Shown here: positions 56,886-64,000 of the stretch, piece by piece
How positions within the stretch are numbered: the first letter of the stretch is position 1
Layout of the letters: each line of letters starts with the position of its first letter
Origin: Psychrobacter sp. Choline-02u-9
GTDB taxonomy: Bacteria > Pseudomonadota > Gammaproteobacteria > Pseudomonadales > Moraxellaceae
NCBI RefSeq assembly: GCF_002836505.1
Contig: NZ_PJBF01000047.1
Span: forward strand, 1-64,000
Length of the DNA stretch: 64,000 nt
Direction of reading: 5' to 3'
The notes under the pieces: generated by a model
Told to the model about the DNA's origin: nothing
The model's input: the letters and a program-made list of their open reading frames with translations, nothing else
The model's database searches: none
Made by a program: the position numbers and the translations under genes

Positions 56886-57452
56886 ATGATAGTTACCACA
56901 ACCGCCTTTGGGTCACATCGATTAACACTGATTGCTCGTGTCAATGGGCATGGTCAGCCTAAGCTCGTTGAAGCCAACTGGCTGCTGGCAGGTAACTCAT
57001 GGCATAGCTCAAAATCTGTACCCAAACTTAAAAAGTACTATGGCCTGACAGACGAAGACTTTACTTTTATAGATAAAAATAGCCTAAGCATGAATGAGCC
57101 TGCTCAAGCATTATTAATAGAAACGATTTTCCAACTCAAAGATTATGCTGATGGTAAACGTAAGATATTAGATTTGCCTTTAGACTTCTCTATGGGTACT
57201 GAGTTTCAGCAAAGAGTATGGCAGGCACTACAAGGTATTGAGTATGGCGAAACCATCAGCTATGCCACGCTCGCGCAGCGTGTCAATAGTCCAAAGGGAT
57301 TCCGTGCGGTTGCGCAGGCCAATGGCAAAAATCCTTTTAGCATTATCGTGCCTTGTCATCGAGTGATTGCGAGCGACGGCAAGCTTGGTGGTTATACAGG
57401 CGGGCTAGATAAAAAAGAGTATTTACTAGCGCTAGAAGGCAGTTGGACATAA
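56886..57452 (+). CDS. ogt: methylated-DNA-protein-cysteine methyltransferase
   Basis: A 188-residue suicide repair enzyme that takes alkyl groups from O6-guanine. The acceptor Cys157 lies in the motif IVPCHRVI, followed by GKLGGYTGG. The wing residues RAVAQANGKNPF contact the DNA. The short N-terminal domain is Ogt-like rather than Ada-like. It follows ftsY by 54 nt, so read-through transcription is likely. The start is ATG 56886, with AGGGAAGTAGACGCT in front. Confidence 0.9.
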   Translation: MIVTTTAFGSHRLTLIARVNGHGQPKLVEANWLLAGNSWHSSKSVPKLKKYYGLTDEDFTFIDKNSLSMNEPAQALLIETIFQLKDYADGKRKILDLPLDFSMGTEFQQRVWQALQGIEYGETISYATLAQRVNSPKGFRAVAQANGKNPFSIIVPCHRVIASDGKLGGYTGGLDKKEYLLALEGSWT

Positions 57453-57476
57453 AACTGAGTCCAAATCTGTCTTAAT

Positions 57477-57513
57477 AAAAAGGGCCAAATACTTTTAGTA
57501 TCTGGCCCTTTTT
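57477..57513. terminator. bidirectional terminator between ogt and yebC
   Basis: AAAAAGGGCCAAATACT pairs with AGTATCTGGCCCTTTTT (one mismatch) around a 3-nt loop. Confidence 0.92.
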
Positions 57514-57531
57514 ACTGAACAATTAATAAGT

Positions 57532-58281
57532 TTATGCTTCAAGCTGCGCCATGACGTCAGCAGAGAAGTTCACGTTAGTATAAACTTCTTGCACATCATC
57601 AGCATCTTCTAACATATCAATCATCTTCATGATCTTTTCAGCATCATCGATATTGTCGATCTCAGCCGTGGTAGATGGTGACATAGTGACCTCGGCGTTG
57701 TCAGAAACAAGACCAGCCGCATTAAGGGCATCTTGGACTTGACCGAAACTTTCCCATTCAGTGATAACGAGCAAGCTTTCGCCATCATTTTCGATATCAA
57801 CGGCGCCCGCATCTAGTGCAACGAGCATGACTTCATCTTCTAAGCTGACATCGTTGAAAGTGATTTCGCCACGTTTGGTGAATAGATACGCCACTGAGCC
57901 TGATGTGCCAAGATTACCATCATTCTTAGTAAAAGCATGACGTACTTCGCTGACCGTACGGTTAAGGTTATCAGTCATGGTTTCGACCAATACAGCCACA
58001 CCACCAACACCATAACCCTCGTAACTGACTTCTTCCATATTCTCATTATCGCCGCCACCTGTACCACGATCGACAGCACGATTAATCGTGTCGCGCGTCA
58101 TATTGACGGATAGGGCTTTTTCGATAACGGCACGTAAGCGTGGGTTTTTGTCAGGATCGGGATCGCCTTGTTTGGCAGCTGAAACGATTTCACGAATAAT
58201 CTTGGTAAATATCTTACCCCTTACTGCATCCTGACGGGCTTTGCGGTGTTTAATATTTGCCCATTTTGAATGGCCTGCCAT
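57532..58281 (-). CDS. yebC: YebC/PmpR family regulator
   Basis: A 249-residue protein of the TACO1/YebC family with [22 protein letters not shown] at the start, then [12 protein letters not shown] and a C-terminal acidic domain ending VNFSADVM. Recent work links the family to translation of polyproline-like stalls; older annotations call it a transcriptional regulator. In many gammaproteobacteria it lies beside ruvC, but that gene is not here. AAGGATGTTAT precedes the ATG. Confidence 0.93.
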   Translation of the reverse strand: MAGHSKWANIKHRKARQDAVRGKIFTKIIREIVSAAKQGDPDPDKNPRLRAVIEKALSVNMTRDTINRAVDRGTGGGDNENMEEVSYEGYGVGGVAVLVETMTDNLNRTVSEVRHAFTKNDGNLGTSGSVAYLFTKRGEITFNDVSLEDEVMLVALDAGAVDIENDGESLLVITEWESFGQVQDALNAAGLVSDNAEVTMSPSTTAEIDNIDDAEKIMKMIDMLEDADDVQEVYTNVNFSADVMAQLEA

Positions 58282-58598
58282 ATAACATCCTTAAGTTCTA
58301 CATACTATTTTTATGGGTAAAAAGAGTGATCAACAACAACCTTCGATATCTGATTGCCTGATTTTATACTATCATTACTTTGTCTATTTGAGGTAGTAGC
58401 GCTACTAGCACGTTAACGATTTGTATGTTGTTGAGAGTGCTTTTTTGCTACACTGTGGCAACTTATAGATTGTATTCACTGTGATAGGTGAGCGATATTA
58501 TAAACCAGTTTTAGCTATTTTGACCAACTTGCCCTTATCCATCACATTTTAAGTCATTGCGTGCTATCAAGCCATTGATTTTATAAAGTACTGATTCT
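58282..58598. other. divergent intergenic region between yebC and the channel gene
   Basis: A 317-bp region that must hold both promoters. No strong palindrome, hairpin or RNA gene is seen. Confidence 0.3.
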
Positions 58599-59429
58599 AT
58601 GAAGCAACCAACCGCCGAAGCTCTTACACACTTGCGTAACCGTACGCATATCATTATTGAAGGCACAGATACTCGTCTGGGCAAGCTCTTTGATATTGTA
58701 TTGCTGATTGCAATTTTAGCCAGTGTGGCGGTCGTCATGCTTGATAGTGTGCTATATATGCGTTTGCAGTATGGCACGTTGTTCTTTTATGCAGAGTGGT
58801 TTTTTACTATTTTGTTTACTATTGAGTATGCGTTAAGACTGTTTTCAGCACCCAACCGCTTACGCTATGCTTTTAGTTTCTTTGGGATAGTAGATTTACT
58901 GTCTGTATTGCCAAGTTATTTGAGCCTAATGTTTGTAGGCGTACAGTATCTACTCGTGATACGGGTATTACGTATTTTACGTGTGTTCCGCGTTCTTAAG
59001 CTCAAGGCCTATATGCAACAGGCTGGGTTCTTGGCGTCTGCATTAAAAACCAGTCAGCAGAAAATTACGGTCTTTTTCTTATCGCTTGTATTATTGGTAA
59101 CCATCTTTGGTTCAATTATTTATGTGGTAGAAGGGCCGGAGAATGGATTTACCAGTATTCCATTGTCTATTTACTGGGCAGTTGTCACGATGACTACGGT
59201 TGGCTACGGTGATATGTCACCCAAGACACCGCTTGGGCAAGCAATTGCAACCATGGTCATGATCACAGGTTACTCGATTATTGCGGTACCAACAGGTATT
59301 TTCACATCAGAGCTAGCACGTAACATGCGTCCGCAGCTCAACCCGGTGACTTGTCCAAACTGTGGTAAATTCGGCCATGCAGTAGGGGCAGACTTTTGCG
59401 ATCGTTGTGGACACGCGCTACATATCTAA
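58599..59429 (+). CDS. voltage-gated potassium-channel-like ion transporter with zinc ribbon
   Basis: A 276-residue inner-membrane channel with six helices. S1 is about 22-45, S2 about 58-82, and S3 about 90-108. S4 carries the Arg ladder in RVLRILRVFRVLKLK (110-130), and S5 is near 150-172. The pore loop TMTTVGYGDM has the potassium selectivity filter, then S6. The cytosolic tail ends in CPNCGKFGHAVGADFCDRCG, a pair of CxxC knuckles likely binding zinc. It is probably tetrameric. Confidence 0.9.
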   Translation: MKQPTAEALTHLRNRTHIIIEGTDTRLGKLFDIVLLIAILASVAVVMLDSVLYMRLQYGTLFFYAEWFFTILFTIEYALRLFSAPNRLRYAFSFFGIVDLLSVLPSYLSLMFVGVQYLLVIRVLRILRVFRVLKLKAYMQQAGFLASALKTSQQKITVFFLSLVLLVTIFGSIIYVVEGPENGFTSIPLSIYWAVVTMTTVGYGDMSPKTPLGQAIATMVMITGYSIIAVPTGIFTSELARNMRPQLNPVTCPNCGKFGHAVGADFCDRCGHALHI

Positions 59430-59470
59430 AAATAGATTTAATCGTGGTAGTCAACATACCTACTACGAAT

Positions 59471-60772
59471 CTACGCATCGATGTATTCATCAACCAGTGG
59501 TGACAGGTCGATCTCGACGCCTAGATTGACCAGATTCCAGTATTGTCCTGATACAGTACGGTCTAGCATCATAGTGGTAGCTGAGGGTTGAAACTGACCA
59601 AAGTACTTTAAAGACGTACGCATCTGGGCAATGGCCTCGTGATGTACTTGGCTGCTGCCAAAATCAAATTCGCCTTCTTGATAGGGTCTAATGGATAAAG
59701 GCTTTAGACCAATCGATAGCCACTTTTCATAAAACTCACCAGGGATGTTTTTGTCATCTTCGCGGCGAATATCTAATGCAATCAGATCTTGTTCAAGTGC
59801 AGTGACGTCACCTTTTAGTGCATGTTTGACAAAGCGTTTAAATAGCTGCACTTCGCTATCACTATAACTGCGGATACCCCCAAAATCATATGCCACGACA
59901 CTACCGTCATGACGGAACGCGAAGTTACCTGGATGAGGGTCACAGTGCATACGGTATAAGCCAAATAGCTGACCTGCGGTAAAGTGAAACAGACGCTCTG
60001 CTATTTTTTGTTTGATGTCATTGTCCCATGTCGCAGCGACAGTCAATGTTTCTCCCATCTCTTCGGTCAACGTTAAAATCCGTCTAGAAGAGTGGCTACT
60101 AATCACTTTGGGAATAATAAGGCCTTCATCTTCTGCATGAAAAGCGCCGAATACGCGTAAGTTATGAGCTTCTTTGACATAGTCCAATTCATCGTGCAGA
60201 CTCTGGCGAATCTCATTAAAAAGCTGCTCTTGTAGTTGCTTACTCATATTGAGCACGCCAGCGATTTTTAATGCCATACGTACTTGTTTGAGATCGCTAT
60301 CACAGTTTTCATCGACATCAGGATACTGGACTTTGACTACCACTTTTTGACCCGATGGCAACGTCGCTTTGTGCACTTGCCCAATGGATGCTGCCGCAAA
60401 AGGTGTCTCTTCAAACTCGCTAAACAATTCTAAAATAGGCGCTTTCAGTTCGCGTTCAACTTGGGCTCGTATCTGCGCATACGGCATTGGCGGCGCATCT
60501 TTCTGTAACTTTTCGAGTGCTGAAGCAACCTCAGGCGGGAACACGTCCTTATATTGTGAAGCAATCTGTCCGACCTTCATTACTGCGCCTTTCATCTCAC
60601 CCAATGTCTCGGCAATTTGAACGCCCACGTCTTGCATCAGATCTGAGCGAGCTTGCAGACGTTTTTCTTCGTCACTTGAGAGGTGCTTAAATGAGTTTTT
60701 GGCGGCTTTGCCAGCAATACTCGCTGTCATGCCAGCGAGTTTCATAAAGCGTTTTCCGGACGATTTTGCCAT
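59471..60772 (-). CDS. ABC1/AarF (UbiB-like) atypical kinase family protein
   Basis: A 433-residue soluble ATPase of the ABC1 family. The diagnostic KGAVMKVGQIASQY lies near residue 60, and VKVQYPDV (the Ala-loop-type Lys) near 145. The catalytic HCDPHPGNFAFRHDG stretch with Asp and Asn, and YDFGG, follow. It lacks the two C-terminal membrane helices of UbiB itself, so it may be another ABC1 member acting on coenzyme Q or lipids. Confidence 0.85.
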   Translation of the reverse strand: MAKSSGKRFMKLAGMTASIAGKAAKNSFKHLSSDEEKRLQARSDLMQDVGVQIAETLGEMKGAVMKVGQIASQYKDVFPPEVASALEKLQKDAPPMPYAQIRAQVERELKAPILELFSEFEETPFAAASIGQVHKATLPSGQKVVVKVQYPDVDENCDSDLKQVRMALKIAGVLNMSKQLQEQLFNEIRQSLHDELDYVKEAHNLRVFGAFHAEDEGLIIPKVISSHSSRRILTLTEEMGETLTVAATWDNDIKQKIAERLFHFTAGQLFGLYRMHCDPHPGNFAFRHDGSVVAYDFGGIRSYSDSEVQLFKRFVKHALKGDVTALEQDLIALDIRREDDKNIPGEFYEKWLSIGLKPLSIRPYQEGEFDFGSSQVHHEAIAQMRTSLKYFGQFQPSATTMMLDRTVSGQYWNLVNLGVEIDLSPLVDEYIDA

Positions 60773-60895
60773 TCATGTCACCGTATAATGGGTTGTTTGC
60801 TCAGTCGTAATTCTATTATTTTAATTGCAAGATTACTGTTTGACTAATGTGTGAAGACGCGAGCAATTATTTATAAAATAGTAAGCACAGTCATA

Positions 60896-61432
60896 TCATT
60901 TATTTGTGTCAACTGCATACATATTACTCAACCAGTAATCAAGCGCCATTTGATAGCCTAATTGTCCCAAGCCGCAAATGACTCCGACCGCAACGTCACT
61001 TAGATATGAATGATGACGGAAAGGCTCACGGGCATGAACATTGGATAAATGTACTTCTATAAATGGCTTTTGGGTGGCCAATAGCGCGTCGCGCAGAGCC
61101 ACTGACGTATGCGTAAATGCAGCTGGATTGATGATGATAGCATCGACTTGAGCAGATTTATCCGCCAATAATCCATGATGCTGAATGTCGTCTACTAGCT
61201 TACCTTCATGGTTGGACTGTATGCATATTAACTCTATACCGTGGTGTGCGGCGCGCTCTATTAACTGTTTCTCTATATCAGCAAGTGTCGTATGACCATA
61301 AATATGCGGTTCCCGCTTACCTAGTAAATTCAGATTTACGCCGTTTACCAGTAGTAATTTATGAGTCAGTAATTGATTGGAGCTTTCGTTAGTCGATTGT
61401 TCGACTGTTTTTGACGGAGTAGAGGAGGTCAT
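60896..61432 (-). CDS. aroQ: type II 3-dehydroquinate dehydratase
   Basis: A 178-residue shikimate-pathway enzyme converting 3-dehydroquinate to 3-dehydroshikimate by a dodecameric type II mechanism. Motifs: [20 protein letters not shown] with the catalytic Tyr, [28 protein letters not shown] and [17 protein letters not shown] with the catalytic His. The N-terminus has about 25 extra Ser/Thr/Asn-rich residues. accB/accC, often the neighbours of aroQ, are not here. Confidence 0.93.
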   Translation of the reverse strand: MTSSTPSKTVEQSTNESSNQLLTHKLLLVNGVNLNLLGKREPHIYGHTTLADIEKQLIERAAHHGIELICIQSNHEGKLVDDIQHHGLLADKSAQVDAIIINPAAFTHTSVALRDALLATQKPFIEVHLSNVHAREPFRHHSYLSDVAVGVICGLGQLGYQMALDYWLSNMYAVDTNK

Positions 61433-61635
61433 AATGGTCTCGGTAACTATTGAGCAATGTTAATAATTTATTATAGTATAAGAATAATCTAAGGTGCGCG
61501 GCGTTAAGCTAAAATGGCTTCAACGCATTTTGCTCTTTATCATAACAGCTTGATAGCTAGGTTATAAAAATTTGTCTAAAAAATTATTTAGATATCAAAA
61601 AGCATATTAAAAGTCTTTATGTTGCTAAAAACCCG

Positions 61636-61877
61636 TGCTATGATATTTTTTATGCAATAAATATTGCAAGTTTGTTGCTATCATCAAATTTCATGACAAT
61701 AAGCGCGTTTAGCGAATTCGTTATGTAAGCACTATGTAGGTAATTGAAGTACTACATAGACGATGGTAAGTAGAGTAGTAATACTCTTAATTTTTGATTT
61801 CATAATCTTAGACCCTGTTTATATGCAATGTCGCAAAGGAAGCTAGGGCTAAGCGGACTTTTTTAGGAAGTAATATT
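61636..61877 (+). promoter_or_regulatory. extended -10 promoter and long leader of the cold-shock gene
   Basis: TGCTATGAT at 61636-61644 is an extended -10. Just after it the palindrome TGCAATA-AA-TATTGCA (61653-61668) lies at the likely transcript start. The leader would be about 225 nt before the ATG, typical of cspA-like mRNAs whose leader acts as thermosensor. It ends in TTTTAGGAAGTAATATT. Confidence 0.55.
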
Positions 61878-62093
61878 ATGTCAGCTCGTGAGCAAGGTAT
61901 CGTTAAGTGGTTTAATGACTCAAAAGGCTTTGGTTTCATTCAACGTGACAGCGGAGAAGATATTTTTGTCCATTTCCGCGCGATTCAGGGTGATGGCTAT
62001 CGTTCTCTAAAAGATGGCGAAAAAGTTGAGTTCAGCGTAGTAGAAGGTGACAAAGGTCTGCAAGCTGAAGAAGTCAGAAAGATAGAAGAGTAA
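61878..62093 (+). CDS. cold-shock domain protein
   Basis: A 71-residue CspA-family single-strand nucleic-acid-binding protein. RNP1 is KGFGFI and RNP2 is [21 protein letters not shown] and GPQAEEV-type ending ([12 protein letters not shown]) are standard. An extra basic or acidic tail is short. It binds RNA and prevents secondary structure at low temperature. The leader is long and the 3' end has a strong terminator. The helicase gene that follows may share the cold response. Confidence 0.95.
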   Translation: MSAREQGIVKWFNDSKGFGFIQRDSGEDIFVHFRAIQGDGYRSLKDGEKVEFSVVEGDKGLQAEEVRKIEE

Positions 62094-62100
62094 TTTACTC

Positions 62101-62130
62101 AGACATTAAAGCGGTTTAGTTATAATGTCT
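62101..62130 (+). repeat. hairpin right after the cold-shock stop
   Basis: AGACATTA at 62101-62108 pairs with TAATGTCT at 62123-62130. It may protect the 3' end of the mRNA. Confidence 0.4.
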
Positions 62131-62157
62131 GTACAAACTACTGATATACTACTGAGT

Positions 62158-62234
62158 CAAGCCCATCTTATCTTACCTATGTTGAGTGAACTGCAGCATA
62201 TTTGGTAGGATTGGATTTGGGCTTGGCTTTTTTT
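62158..62234 (+). terminator. large terminator after the cold-shock gene
   Basis: CAAGCCCA (62158-62165) pairs with TGGGCTTG (62218-62225), and inside ATCTTACC pairs with GGTAGGAT (with one G-T pair). Eight or so T residues follow. The hairpin is unusually long for a terminator. Confidence 0.75.
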
Positions 62235-62383
62235 ATGCCTATATGTCTGATGGTTTTCCACAGACTCGATAAGGCTACTTTTACTGATTACGGTTTAAAT
62301 GCTGCATTTGATACTATAAAGGTTGATTTTGAACCTATTTATAATTAATAAAATACGAGCAATTTATTTAAAAGGATATTTTT

Positions 62384-63538
62384 TTGAGCAATTTTACAAC
62401 GTTTACTGATTTGCCACTTTCAACAGCGACCTTGCGTGCAGTAAGTGATTTAGGCTTTACTGAATTGACACCCATTCAAGCAAAGATACTACCGCATACA
62501 TTGGCACATCAAGATGCCATCGGACAAGCACAAACGGGCACAGGGAAAACAGCGACCTTTCTACTGACTATTATGGAAGCCTTGCTTAAGCGTCCATTTG
62601 CCAATGACGAAGAGCGCTATCTTGGTGAGCCGCGCGCTGTGGTCATGGCGCCAACTCGCGAACTGGCTCAGCAAATATTTGATGACTGCATTGCATTAAC
62701 CAAATATACCTCGCTACATAGCGTCTGTATTATGGGCGGTACTAACTATGAAACTCAGCAACACGAGCTTGAACGTCAATACGTTGATATCTTGGTAGCG
62801 ACGCCAGGCCGTTTAATTGATCTTGCTAATAAAGGTATGGTGTATCTAGATAGAGTAGAGGTACTGGTACTCGATGAAGCCGATCGTATGTTAGATATGG
62901 GATTCATTCCTGATATCAAGCGCCTAGTTGGTCGAATGCCTGCCAATACCGATCGCCAAAGCTTGTTGTTTTCTGCAACCTTTAACCAAGATGTTATGAA
63001 TTTGGCGTATCGCTGGTTGCATGAGCCGCAGTTTGTGGAAATCGAGCCAGAACACAAAACCAGCGAATTGGTTGATCAGCATTTTTATTTGCTGACAGAA
63101 GATCAAAAACTCGAAGCCCTACAGCGTATTATTAGTGATGAGGCTGTTGAAAAGGTCATTGTATTCGCCAATCGCAAAGATCAAGTTAAGCGTCTCTATC
63201 ATAAACTGCGCCAAGCACATAAGATTGTCATGCTCTCAGGTGATGTGATTCAGCAAAAACGTGAGAAATACTTACAGCGATTTAAGGATGGTCATGCTTC
63301 TATTCTAGTGGCGACAGATGTTGCAGGGCGCGGTATCCATGTCGATGATATCAGTCATGTGGTCAACTATACCCTGCCGGATCAACCAGATGATTATGTC
63401 CACCGTATTGGTCGTACGGGACGCGCTGGGCAAACAGGCATTAGCATTAGCTTTGTCAGTGAAGATGACGCATTTAATATACCAGCATTAGAGAAGCATT
63501 TAGAGACCAAGTTTACGCTTGAACAGTGGCAGGAATAA
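62384..63538 (+). CDS. rhlB: DEAD-box RNA helicase, RhlB-like
   Basis: A 384-residue ATP-dependent RNA helicase. The motifs run in order: Q motif FTELTPIQAKILP, motif I AQTGTGKT, Ia PTRELAQQ, Ib TPGRL, II VLDEADRMLDMGF, III SATF, then IV VIVFANRKD, V VATDVAGRGIHVDD and VI HRIGRTGRAG. The extra EERYLGEPRAVVMAP segment and VEIEPEHKTSELVDQHFY resemble RhlB of Pseudomonas, which acts with the RNA degradosome. No basic C-terminal tail follows the core. The start is TTG with AAAGGA 7 nt upstream. It lies downstream of the cold-shock gene and may assist cold growth. SrmB or RhlE-like identity cannot be excluded. Confidence 0.85.
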   Translation: MSNFTTFTDLPLSTATLRAVSDLGFTELTPIQAKILPHTLAHQDAIGQAQTGTGKTATFLLTIMEALLKRPFANDEERYLGEPRAVVMAPTRELAQQIFDDCIALTKYTSLHSVCIMGGTNYETQQHELERQYVDILVATPGRLIDLANKGMVYLDRVEVLVLDEADRMLDMGFIPDIKRLVGRMPANTDRQSLLFSATFNQDVMNLAYRWLHEPQFVEIEPEHKTSELVDQHFYLLTEDQKLEALQRIISDEAVEKVIVFANRKDQVKRLYHKLRQAHKIVMLSGDVIQQKREKYLQRFKDGHASILVATDVAGRGIHVDDISHVVNYTLPDQPDDYVHRIGRTGRAGQTGISISFVSEDDAFNIPALEKHLETKFTLEQWQE

Positions 63539-63567
63539 TTATTATAAATGGATATCATTTAACCAAT

Positions 63568-63605
63568 AAACCCCTTAATATCATTTTTGATATTAAGGGG
63601 TTTTT
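63568..63605. terminator. bidirectional terminator after the helicase
   Basis: AAACCCCTTAATATCA and its exact complement surround a TTTT loop, followed by Ts. Confidence 0.92.
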
Positions 63606-63651
63606 GTACGCTTGGTAAAGTGAACGCAGTACTCAAATTATGTGTTAGAAA

Positions 63652-64000
63652 TTATTGAGCATGATGCATGGAGGTGGCGTCATCGCCCATATCGTGCATG
63701 CTATGATCCATATGGTTATCCGTGTCTTGCATATCATGATCCATAGCTGGCGTCATATCGTGATTCATAGCTGGCGTCATATCGTGATTCATCTGATCCA
63801 TGTCATGAGCATCTGTCTCAGACATCATAGTAGAGTGGCTACTATGATCCATCTGTGCGTGTCCACCACCATGCCCGCCATGCATATTTGCCATGACCAT
63901 AGGAACGACAGCAACTGCCAAACCTGAAAGTACCATCACCGCACCATTTAACTGCCTTAAGCGAAAACGACCAATCTTGTCACGTAACCAGCCAACTGTC
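63652..64000 (-). CDS. C-terminal part of a membrane protein with Met/His-rich tail (5' end outside the window)
   Basis: The frame is open to the right edge. The visible part starts with a cytosolic-looking basic stretch (GWLRDKIGRFRLRQLNG) followed by one transmembrane segment (AVMVLSGLAVAVVPMVMA). After it comes a 75-residue tail of His, Met, Asp and Gly (HGGHGGGH, NHDMTPAM repeated). The hydrophobic end resembles the last helix of TauE/SafE or UreH-like transporters, which suggests a metal (copper) trafficking protein; this is tentative. The first in-frame ATG (63936-63938) would truncate the membrane segment, so the real start is outside. Two exact 24-bp repeats encode NHDMTPAM. Confidence 0.6.
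   Translation of the reverse strand, partial: TVGWLRDKIGRFRLRQLNGAVMVLSGLAVAVVPMVMANMHGGHGGGHAQMDHSSHSTMMSETDAHDMDQMNHDMTPAMNHDMTPAMDHDMQDTDNHMDHSMHDMGDDATSMHHAQ
63742..63789. repeat. two exact 24-bp tandem repeats in the Met/His-rich coding tail
   Basis: Copy 1 is at 63742-63765 and copy 2 at 63766-63789; they are identical and in frame, so copy-number change would add or remove eight residues. Confidence 0.85.

Noticed and set aside
59430..59475. Weak hairpin between the channel and ABC1 genes as a terminator
   Set aside because: CGTGGTAG/CTACTACG pairs imperfectly and there is no T tract on either side.
63655..63927. Plus-strand His/Ile-rich frame opposite the Met/His-rich tail
   Set aside because: CAT/ATG codons read as His and Met on both strands, so the mirror frame is expected by composition.
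1..64000. tRNA, rRNA, CRISPR arrays, integrases, att sites and toxin-antitoxin or defence systems
   Set aside because: I searched by eye for T-loop motifs, regularly spaced repeats and recognisable proteins of these classes and found none; small RNA genes could still escape this reading.

Overview
The window reads as a contiguous piece of chromosome from a Moraxellaceae bacterium, most likely Psychrobacter. The main reasons are an Hfq with a long Gly/Phe/Arg-rich tail, a PETase-like secreted lipase of the Antarctic Moraxella type, a kdsD-kdsC-lptC-lptA-lptB block, and many family proteins with polar insertions. This assignment is inferred from gene content only. I see no rRNA, tRNA, CRISPR array, prophage or intact insertion sequence.

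Layout. 1-3.9 kb: a divergent metallo-beta-lactamase-like protein, a secreted type II polyester hydrolase (cutinase/PETase relative) and an MFS transporter, with a palindromic mobile-type repeat and a perfect 21-bp hairpin between them. 4-15.5 kb: a short-chain acyl-CoA catabolic island (AlkK/DmdB-type acyl-CoA ligase, PrpE, MmsA, acyl-CoA dehydrogenase, enoyl-CoA hydratase, 3-hydroxyisobutyryl-CoA hydrolase, MmsB, IclR regulator). Together the later enzymes take isobutyryl-CoA from valine or isobutyrate to propionyl-CoA. 16-24 kb: outer-membrane barrel, phosphopantetheinyl transferase, Pal, PepN, AroG. 24-34.7 kb: LpxB-RnhB, a CAP-domain lipoprotein, DUF924, the carboxyspermidine polyamine route (NspC and its dehydrogenase), a Fur-box-controlled periplasmic siderophore-esterase-like protein, HtpX. 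34.8-46.7 kb: YnfA, a 40-residue basic protein, QueD-TsaE-MutL-MiaA-Hfq, the Kdo/LPS transport block, RadA. 46.8-55.2 kb: cell-envelope genes (RlpA-like, RodA, M15 peptidase, lipoproteins, a catalytic/non-catalytic M16 pair). 55.4-64 kb: FtsY, Ogt, YebC, a Kv-type channel with a C-terminal zinc ribbon, an ABC1 kinase-like protein, AroQ, a cold-shock protein with a long leader, an RhlB-like helicase, and the C-terminal part of a membrane protein with a Met/His-rich tail that runs off the window.

Most genes are ordinary core functions. The accessory interest lies in the polyester hydrolase, the isobutyrate/valine module, the iron-regulated esterase, the leader upstream of the carboxyspermidine dehydrogenase, a MutL with an unrecognisable C-terminal domain, the M16 pair with a tiny lipoprotein upstream, and three different short non-coding inverted-repeat elements of MITE type. 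I did not find a convincing new multi-gene defence or signalling system.

Starts were moved where a Shine-Dalgarno sequence clearly picked an internal codon. TTG or GTG starts are proposed for several genes (30346, 34852, 42757, 62384).
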